A stretch of DNA of 64,000 nucleotides from Desmodus rotundus (taxonomy: Eukaryota; Chordata; Mammalia; Chiroptera; Phyllostomidae), in assembly GCF_022682495.2 (NCBI RefSeq), contig NC_071391.1, positions 81,619,161-81,683,160 of the forward strand, in the 5' to 3' direction. How positions within the stretch are numbered: the stretch's first letter is position 1; every line of letters begins with the position of its first letter. Under the pieces are notes generated by a model, which searched no databases, was not told the DNA's origin, and saw only the letters and a list, made by a program, of their open reading frames with translations. The position numbers and the translations under genes were made by a program. Shown here one piece after another: positions 55,870-64,000 of this stretch.

Positions 55870-57020
55870 AAAAATCAACCTGAAAAGCTACAACAATCAA
55901 AACAACATGGTATTGGTGAAAGAAGAGAAACATACAGCAGAACAGAATAGAGAGCCCAGAAATAAACCCAGACAAATACAGTCAAATGAACTTTGAAAGG
56001 AGGAGAAGCAATTCCATGGGAAAAGAATATCCTCTTTAAAAATGTCTCTGGAAAAAGCAGAAGACTGCATGCAAAACAAGAAAAATAAATAAATCTAGAC
56101 ACAAGCCTGACACCTTTAAAAAATTAAGTCAAGGATAGACCTAAATGTGAAATGCAAAACATAGAATTTCTAGAAGAACTTACAATTGAAAATCTAGGTA
56201 ACCTGGGATTTGGAAATGAATTGTTAAATACAAAAAAAAGCAAAATCCATGAAGGAAAAAATGGTAAGTTGGAATCTACTAAAATTAAAGACTTCTGCTT
56301 TATGAAAGGCACTGTGAAGAGAATAAAAACCCACACCACAGACTGGGCAAAAATCTTTGCAAGACACTTGTCTAATAAAGAAATTTTATCCAAACTGGGG
56401 GTGGAGAAATCCTTGTAAAATTCAACAATAAGAAAACAAACAACCCAAAATTTTTTTAAGTGAGCAAAGTACCTGAACAAATATCTCACCAAAGAAGACA
56501 TATGGATAACAAATAAGCATATGAAAAATGCTCAACATCATTTGTCATCAGAATATTTGAAATTAGAACAATAAGGTACCATCATACACCTATTAGAACA
56601 GTTAAAAATTTTTTAAAACCCAGCAATACCAATTGCTGACAAGTATGCAAAGCAGTAAAAACTCTCATTCATTGTTGATGAGGATGCAAAACCATACCAA
56701 AGACACTTTGGCAGTTTCTTAGAAAACTAAATATAGTTTTATCATATACTTTTAGGTGTTTACCCAAATTATCTCAAAACTTATGTCTACACAAAAATGT
56801 GCACACAAGTGTTTGTAGCAGCTTTATTTGTAATTGCCAAAACTGGAAGCAACCAAGTTGGGAATGGATAAACAGCCTCTAGAACATCCATACAGCAGAA
56901 TATTATTCAATGATTAAAAAACCGAGCTATCAAGACACAGAAGGGCATCTGCGAATCTTTAAATATTGCTAAGTGAAAGAAGCCAGTCTGAAAATGTCAT
57001 ACACACTGTATGATTCCAGT
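55870..57020 (+). repeat. Old L1M: ORF2 C-terminal end and 3' UTR
   Basis: 'caatcaaaacaacatggtat', 'gaacagaatagagagcccag', 'catatgaaaaatgctcaaca', 'ttgtagcagctttatttgta' and 'gccagtctgaaaatgtcata' follow the L1 order from the reverse-transcriptase C-terminal part through the 3' UTR. One frame (56152-56418) still reads like L1 ORF2 C-terminal residues (KTHTTDWAKIFARHLSNKE), but the copy is dead. Confidence 0.82.
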
Positions 57021-57320
57021 GATTTTTTCTTCTCATCTCATTTTGGTATACAGCATCTTTTGTCTCGATGCCTCACTTAAGACTTCAATTTTAATGTCCT
57101 GTTTCAAATATATACAAGTACATGTTCAGATATTAAGAAATGTTTAGCCATAAAACACAATCCCAAATGTAAACCTACTAATTGTATGTTATTTCTCTAG
57201 ATTATAAATTCCTCAAGTGCTGTAACCATACTTTCTACTTCTTTGCAACACATGCGCACACACAGAAACATAACTTCTGTTCCAACACTGACTCAATAAA
57301 TACTGGTAGCTGACTCATTG
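57021..57320 (+). repeat. LINE-2 3'-end fossil and flank
   Basis: 57180-57310 ('ctctagattataaattcctc', 'caagtgctgtaaccatactt', 'actcaataaatactggtagc') is a LINE-2 terminal segment. 57021-57180 is unassigned. Confidence 0.6.
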
Positions 57321-60300
57321 ATGACGTATCAGTGTATACTTAATTCTACAAAAGCAATCAAGCATGAATTCTACAAAAGCAATCAAGTTTGAGGTCGAAA
57401 CATAATTTGGAGCCAGAGCTTGGACTGCTGAGTTTCCAGCTAAATCAATAGCTGGCCACTTGCAAAGCTACCGCTGGTTAGTCCAACTGTCCTCGGCTAA
57501 AGAAAGAACCAGATGAAGTCCCTGAAGATCAATGGAAAGACCAGTGTTGCGCCCAGAGCAAACTGAATACCCAAATCACTATCAAAAGGCATCGCTCAGG
57601 TAAAATATCATTTCCTACCTGGTAATTCATTTGAATCTGTAAATACCAACACTTTGAATTGGAACTTTAGCCCCTCTAGAATTCACAGACACAGAACTTA
57701 AAATTCAGGTAAAATGCGTTTTTACTGACAAGCTAGCAAACCAGCTCAGTTCACCCTGAGGGAACTGAGCAGTGGGAACATGCCTACGGTTTCCTTGGGT
57801 CGGAGGGGAAACGTTCTGAACAGTTCCTCCTTGGCAGGGGATGAAGTTTTCCTGTTGTAACTCCTTCCTCACATAAGATGTTTCAAATCCCTGCCCCTCT
57901 GTTCAGGGGGCTTGCAGGGATCCAGGGCTATAAGACAACTGGTTATGCACAGCAGTGATGAATTGGTGGGTCCTGAGACCAACCACTTGCTCCATCCATA
58001 ATCCTCACCAAGCCCGGGTTTCTTCCCTCTTCCAGTCTGCTTTGTCTCCCGATTCTCTCTTCCTTTCCCATACATCCAACTCACCTTACTTTTGGGGATG
58101 GAAAACTCTAGCTAAATGTAAGCATGAATCAGAGTCTTCTCTTCTGTGTTAGGCCAGGGCTCCTTTAAGTCTTTGCTTCTGCTTCTGTGTGGTCTGGGGA
58201 AGGGAAACAGCCCCCAGGGCACCAGCAAGAGAGCAGGGGGTAAAGATGTACTGAACATATGTCAGAAAACACAGATTTAATACTATGAGATATAGCCCTG
58301 CCATAAATGTTTTCCAACCAGTACCCTTCCTTCTTGGTGAAAACTGCTCTCCTTATTCACCCCCCATGCGGCACTCTTTAAAAGCAAAATGGTTTGAAAA
58401 CAAAAAGTGATACAATTTGAAAATGTTTAACTAAGATAGACAGCAGAGCTTAATAGGCAGAGCAAAGGTCATGGCCCAACAACAGAATTTAATCAGTTAG
58501 GCTAAGTTGAGGTCATGGTCAGGGGCAATGAGAAGGGAATGTTACACAAAGTTAAGGTCACAGCTGATGGCCAGAGGTCAGGCAAGAAAAGTAACCACGG
58601 GCTAAGAGAAGCCAAGCTTGGTATCCAGGCAAAAGTGGTGACCCACACCAAGAAGGTGCATCTTTCCATTCGTTTTCCATTAGTCATAAGAGAATAAACT
58701 GGAGCTCCTGGAGGCCAAGTATTTGAACTCAATCAATCAAGACAGATGTGACCTCTGCCACCACTTCCACCTTCATTCCCAGGTGCCCTGTCCATGGGAA
58801 GTTCTCCTAGGTGATGCCCAGCCTCACTGTGTACTCTGGGCCCGTGGGAGACAAGTGTATCCTCACCACAGCCACCCCTCTCTCAGCCCCACCAACTCCT
58901 AATCCTCCTTCCCCTGCTCAATTGGGATCAGATGGGATCTGCCCAGGGAAGATCAGCAAGTCATCCAATTAGAGACCAAGATTCCCACCTCCCCTTCTCC
59001 AATCTCTATGGGTCATCCTTTGAAGCCTCATCCGTCTTGACTTTGGGGTGAGGAAAGGATTGCATGTAACTCACTCCTGTCTCAGGGGAAGGAGACGAAA
59101 TAACTTCTCCACAGAATATGGCACAACCACAGCTTTTTGTTCCCCACTCCCTCTTTAGTCTTCTTCTACAGTCTTTGGGCAGGTGAGGTGGCAAGTGCCT
59201 GATTGCTTCGTAATGAGCCTAAAGGAGGGGACTTGCAGGGGCTTCCATGAGTTGGTGGCTCTTAACACCCTGGCAGGCAGTTCCAGCCTGTTGTTTTCTG
59301 CTGTGGGCCCTAGTGCCCATTTTGAGATATCAGGAGAAAGATCACTCTACATCCTTTAGCAGGGTTCAACAGAAAAATGCACAAGCTTAAAAAAATGAAT
59401 ATTTTCACCAGAGAATCCAAAGCACCAATCTGTTTGTCAAGGATGAGTGAGACGGTGTCTTTTTTTGTGGTAGTCACAGAAATCCTCTCCCATCCAGAAG
59501 TTTCATCTCTCTTGTGAGCCAGTCAGGGAGGATTATTCTCCAGTTGAGGAAACCAAACAGCTGTTTGAAATGGAGAATAGATCCTCATGGGGAATAGGCC
59601 CTCCAGGCTTCAGTGCCCTCCTGTGCCCCCTCAGACACAGGAGCCCAGGGGGATTCAACTTCCCCTCATTCTCAGGTTCCCACTTAACCCAAAAAGTCAG
59701 TCAAAAAGCTATTAACTGGAGGACAAAACCGAAGTCCATCAACCATGGACAACTAGAAGAATTTAAGAAGTAAAGAGAGTTGTTAGCAATTAGAGAGTTG
59801 TTAGGGTATCCCCTCTGATTTTCAGGGTGGACCCCTGAGAAGATATGGATTTTATTTTATAACTTTATATGGAGAACAGAGGATTAGTGTATCCAGGAGA
59901 CCCTGCTCGCTCCCTTCACCATTCTGTATCCCCGATAGCTACACAGTGAGCTGATAACTGCAGTCCCTCCTGTCCCTATGAGCAGAGAGCTGCCTCCTAC
60001 CCCCAGGCTGCGCCAGTGGGGAGGCACACTCCAGTCACCACAGCCCAACCGACACTAAACATGAAAGCCACCAATTAAGTCTTTTAAACCAAACTGATTT
60101 CAAAAGTGTTACATCTAGCAGAGTCTCAAAAACTGTAAAGGAAAAAAATACCAAGTTAGATACATGATGGTTACAAAGGGAGGAAATGCCAAGAGCAGGC
60201 TGATGGGAGCAGGGAAGAGGGGGAGGTCGGGAGCGAAGGGAGGAGGCCAGCCCTGAGTTGAAACACTGGTGTATGGTCTGGGGACTCTGCATGCAAGCAC

Positions 60301-60555
60301 ATGGTCAACTGGAAGAAGTTCAAGACTGAAAGAGCAGCCTAACAGTCTTCTCCCAACTTTGCGGTCAGAGGTGGAGCTCTCCCAGTCCTAAGAGCAGGAG
60401 ACATACCAAGAGAAAAGACCAGAAAATGCATAAACTGATTCTCTCATGAGAGCCAGTGAGGTGGCAGATTAATCCTGCCAAGGACTAAATTTTGCTTGGT
60501 TTGATTTAGTATCTAACCTGGACAGGCCTAATAAATAATAGCTATGCCACCACAG
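57321..60555. other. Unassigned stretch with a cluster of AGGTCA half-sites
   Basis: No repeat, exon or CpG island recognised. AGGTCA occurs at 58466-58471, 58510-58515, 58555-58560 and 58575-58580, all on the plus strand within 115 bp. They match the nuclear-receptor half-site; function is inference. Confidence 0.4.
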
Positions 60556-60720
60556 TGTAGCAGTCCTGAGGCCAGTCACTTTCCTCATCCCTATTTTATA
60601 GATGAGAAAACCAAGTCCTGTGTCTTGCCCACGTTTACATAGTTTATAAGTGGAACCAGGTTCAGACCTAACCCAACAGATCCAGAGCCTGTGCTTTTAA
60701 CAGCCTGGCTTTGTTGCCTC
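60556..60720 (+). repeat. MIR SINE fossil
   Basis: 'tttatagatgagaaaaccaa', 'gtgtcttgcccacgtttaca' and 'agtggaaccaggttcagacc' follow the MIR order in plus orientation. Confidence 0.82.
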
Positions 60721-62985
60721 ACATGAACAAGAGAGGAGTTCCCACCCCAGGGTCTCCCTAAAACAGGCTCCTACTCTACGTGCTATTTATTACCTACCCC
60801 AAGTGGCAGCAAAGGGCAAGGGAAAGAGTTAGAGGAATGGGCAAGGAAGTTGGGGAAATGACCTCTTTCTCTGCAGGCAGCCATGAAAACCACGTTAGGT
60901 TGATTGACTTTCAGGATTTTCAGGAAGAAAGGGGTAAATTCCTTCCATATCACTGCAGTTCCCCTCAAACCCTTGGCTCAAAACCCAGCTGTCAGATCCA
61001 TCGCTTTGGCGAGTGACTGATGGGCTTGAGGTGCCACCTAGTGGCTGAAACTGAAAATACTCCCAAAGGATGATCCTGGAAAACCAGACCAGGAGATAAA
61101 CGGGAGATCTGTCCAAGGCAGGAAAAGAAAATCGAAAGCTAAAGCTACCCACGCCCCAAGCCTTGCTGTAGTCTCTCCTGTAACCGCTGGCAACACATCA
61201 TTAAAAGATGTCTTTATTTATGCTATGCTGTTCAAGGGTTTACTCAGTGTATCAGGAACAAAGCACCAGTTAGAATCCAGGTGACCTTAACTCCAGACCC
61301 CAGTCACTTACTCCCCGGTAGACTGAAAATTTTGTGTCTCCTAAGTATCTTCCCAGAACTGAAAACCATCCTGGATATCTGCGCACCTTACTCAACATCT
61401 GCAGGAAACTCAACAGAGATGTTAGTGACAATGAAGGAGCAGGAAAACAAAGGAGAAATAGGAAAGAGAAGGTTTTTCCTTCTCAAAGAACAGTTTCCAA
61501 GGATCTTATGCAAAAACCTCAGAGTAATAAAGGGAAGGGCCATAGAATGCACTGTTACAGGGTGTGCCCCTCCTTCTTTGTGGTTTCGGGGTTATTAGTG
61601 GATGGAAATCCCCGGTCCCTTACTTGGCACATGTTAAGGAGCAGCCAGAGGGGACGTGATCAAGCAGGAGCAAGGCAGTTCACCTGAGACTGAAGTGTCA
61701 CACAATTCTATGGCAGAGAGACAGGCAGGTCAGGTCCACTCCCCTAACAGAACCCTGGCCTAGGTCAGGCATGTGACAATGGAGAGTTATAAGAAAGCGG
61801 GGCAGCTAAGAGGTGCAATCTGGAGGACCCGGGTGTAAGCACAGCTTCTGGGATTCTGAGCAGTGTCCCACGCTCCAGTGTCAGGTGCACATGAGGCGGG
61901 TAACCGGCAAAGTGAATTCAGGGTGGTTGGTGAGGCTTTGTGTTGGACCCAGCCCCAGGACACTGGGCAGCAGCCTCCCTCCCCTCAAGAAACCTGGGGA
62001 GATGGAGAAAACCCAGGTATTTAAAGGATCTGATGGGAAAGGTCTAAACAGACAGTAGATTCAGGAAGCGGCCAGATGTAGTGATAGACCCTTGACCCTA
62101 AAGGAACCAGGATTCTGGTACATTTTCTAAGAATGAGTCTCCAGATGTGTCTTTCTGTCCCTGGGCTTTATTACAACTGCACTGCAGGCACTCCAGCCCC
62201 GGCAAAACCCCAGCATTCAGACCAAGGCAGGGAATGGTATTTCTCCTATTTTAGCCTCAAAATTCTTACCCTCAGACACATCTGGACTGGCTTTGCAGTC
62301 CACTCCTTCACCTTCGTAATTAGTCTCTATGTCAAGTCCCTAAAGCGCCAGTTCTCTCTTGTGTATTTTAGCTCATCTGTATTTTCCTTTTTCAAGGTTG
62401 GTTCTGTCCTTGGTGAAGTGTGGCTTTTTCACCTCTTGTTCTAAGCTGAGCTCAGGGCTCAGGCTCACCAGCAGTCACATGGTCTGAAGACGTCAGGAGC
62501 CCCTCCGCCCCATGTCAGATCCCTGCTGCCTGCCAGACCACTGTTTCTGTCTATTGCAAAGGCTCAGACCACTGAGCTCCCCACACTCCTTCAGGGTGGA
62601 GGGGTCAGTCCTGGGTCTTCATCTACTTGTCAGACAGAGCTATTAGCATCCCCTGAGATCAATAAATGAATGAGCCCTCCTCTGTAGATGTTACTGGCAT
62701 CCCCTGCTTATGTGTTTTCCCCATTGTAGTTGTTTGAAAAGCTAAACTGCTGTAACAAAGAGACCTTGAATTACAGTAGCTTAGGAATGAAGTTTCTTTC
62801 TCTCTCATGTTACATTCAGTTCAGAAAAGCTACAAGCTGTTTTCTGGGCACAGTCATTCAAAGTCTCATCTATTTTATTTCTTCACCATATTTTAGAGAA
62901 TTCTCCTATCTGAGCACTTACTGTTTAAAAGGTGCTGGGTTACATTCCCCAGGAGGTACAGTCTCAGCCTCCTCACAAGGAAATG
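60721..62985. other. Unassigned stretch containing a CTCF-type motif
   Basis: No exon supported. The longest frames (61281-61598 and 61334-61687 plus) overlap in different frames, have no known motif and no flanking splice logic. A strong CTCF core match lies at 61031-61044 (minus strand). Confidence 0.4.
61031..61044 (-). promoter_or_regulatory. Candidate CTCF binding motif
   Basis: The minus strand reads CCACTAGGTGGCAC, which satisfies every position of the 14-base core consensus CCASYAGRKGGCRS as I know it. CTCF binds such cores at insulators and loop anchors. Occupancy cannot be read from sequence. Confidence 0.5.
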
Positions 62986-63490
62986 AGGACCTATGTTAAA
63001 GGAAGAAAAACAAGCACAATAGAAAGTCTGCAAGGATGAAGTGGGGGAGGACTCGCCTTCAATTCAGGGGCAACAGGAAAGCCTTCACCGAGGAAGTCCT
63101 GAGTGAGATGGAATGTGAAGGATGAATTACATGTCAATAGATAAAGAAGAGGAGAATAAAATGTTACCAGTAGAGGAAACAGTATGAACAAAAGCTTGAA
63201 GACAATAAAACGTAAAAAATCCAGGAAGCAAGGAGCCTAAGCATATGGTGTATTGACAGAGCAAGGCTCAGAGGGGAGAAGAGACCCTCACTGCAGAGGG
63301 TGGATGAGGAACCAACACTTCACATGGTGGGGAATGGGGTATCTTTTAGGATTTCAAGTTGAAGAATGAATGGTGAGAACTCAAGCTAACCAAGATAGGT
63401 GGACTGAAGAGGAAGCCTGGAGATAAAGAAACTAATAGAAAATCACCACAACAGTCAGGGAGACAACTGTGGCTGGAATCAGGGTATAGG
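62986..63490 (+). repeat. LINE-2 fossil (body to 3' region)
   Basis: 'aggaaagccttcaccgagga', 'gagatggaatgtgaaggatg', 'acagtatgaacaaaagcttg' and 'gaggaagcctggagataaag' follow the LINE-2 order. No open frame survives. Confidence 0.65.
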
Positions 63491-64000
63491 GCAGACAAAG
63501 GAGCCAGAGGGAAACCCACAATGGAGGCAGGACCAATGAGATTTGACAACTGGTTGAATTTTGGACGTGAAAAGGAGAAATAAAGCAACTCAGAGTGGTT
63601 ACGGTTTAGCTACCAACAAACGGTGCTGCTGCTGAGCTCTGAACGCCAGAGGGTAAACGAGATTGGGCGAGGCCGGAAGGGCGACCATTGCAATTCCAAA
63701 TGTTAAGTTGAAATTTCTGGCCGGCTTGCATAGTGGTTTCTAAAAGCAGTTCAAAATGGAAGTCTGCAGCTGAGAAGATAAAGTTATTTCTACGTGTAAG
63801 ACTTGGATCTAAAAGTAGGCTTCAGGGAAAGATATCCAAAAGGATAAGAGAACAGGTTACAGAAGAAAGGGGTTAGAAAACCCACACACAGTAATACTGC
63901 AAGGAAGAATCTTCAGGGGGAAATAAGAAAAGGAAGACATCTGAAAAGCTAAATTAAAAAGTCCTAAGTGTGCCATGTCCTGGGAAAGAAAAAAAGGCTC
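63491..64000. other. Unassigned non-coding stretch to window end
   Basis: Slightly CpG-richer at 63640-63690 but far from a CpG island. Nothing recognised. Confidence 0.35.

Noticed and set aside
61281..61687. Overlapping open frames of 105 and 117 codons
   Set aside because: Two different frames over the same DNA, no known motif, no start context and no splice sites supporting an exon. Lengths are within chance.
63600..63700. CpG island or promoter near the window end
   Set aside because: Only a handful of CpGs in about 60 bp, with AT-rich DNA on both sides.

Overview
The window reads as mammalian nuclear DNA, most likely from a bat and probably the Yangochiroptera side. Two things point there: three copies of a tRNA-derived SINE of the VES type (2395-2617 minus, 44510-44712 plus, 46540-46769 plus), and many LINE-1 3' ends of the G-rich, C-rich-on-minus kind seen in bat genomes. 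Older layers are general to placental mammals: LINE-1 (L1M), LINE-2, MIR, MaLR (MLT1-class) LTRs, hAT and Tigger fossils. I found no convincing host protein-coding exon, no cellular tRNA or rRNA gene and no CRISPR. All open frames are short. The only recognisable coding matter is transposon-derived: LINE-1 ORF1/ORF2 and a Tigger transposase.

Layout. 1-5164: quiet sequence with LINE-2/MIR fossils, a 65-bp LINE-1 insertion and one SINE. 5165-18110: a stack of old LINE-1 copies, mainly minus strand, cut by later insertions: an old ORF1-only LINE (5492-8276), an MLT1-class LTR, two minus-strand ORF2 fossils, two truncated LINE-1 3' ends, and a younger ORF1-only LINE (15680-17704) with a 15-bp target-site duplication. 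18151-23957: a 5'-UTR fossil, an MLT1 LTR cut by a LINE-1 with 22-bp duplications, a second complete ORF1-only LINE on the minus strand (20864-22858, 16-bp duplications), and a short LINE-1. 23973-40620: low repeat density, mostly unassigned, with LINE-2, MIR, a MER20-like hAT, an MLT1, a Tigger transposase fossil and a locally duplicated block. 40624-46402: an MLT1 holding a solo retroviral LTR, then an LTR fossil holding a SINE and a third ORF1-only LINE. 48571-57020: an older ORF1-only LINE, L1M tails, and two retroviral LTRs back to back inside a hAT fossil. 57020-64000: mostly unassigned, with MIR and LINE-2.

The most coherent biology is a family of 'half-L1' (HAL1-like) retrotransposons: 5' UTR, ORF1, then 3' UTR, with no ORF2. 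Five copies of different ages show changes in the ORF1 N-terminal half, replacement of the 3' end, a tandem 5'-UTR unit and a variable A-tract just before ORF1. Such elements would need the reverse transcriptase/endonuclease of an autonomous L1 acting in trans. HAL1 as a class is known; whether this lineage is described I cannot tell. Element boundaries without a stated duplication are approximate, and family names below class level are from memory of consensus patterns.
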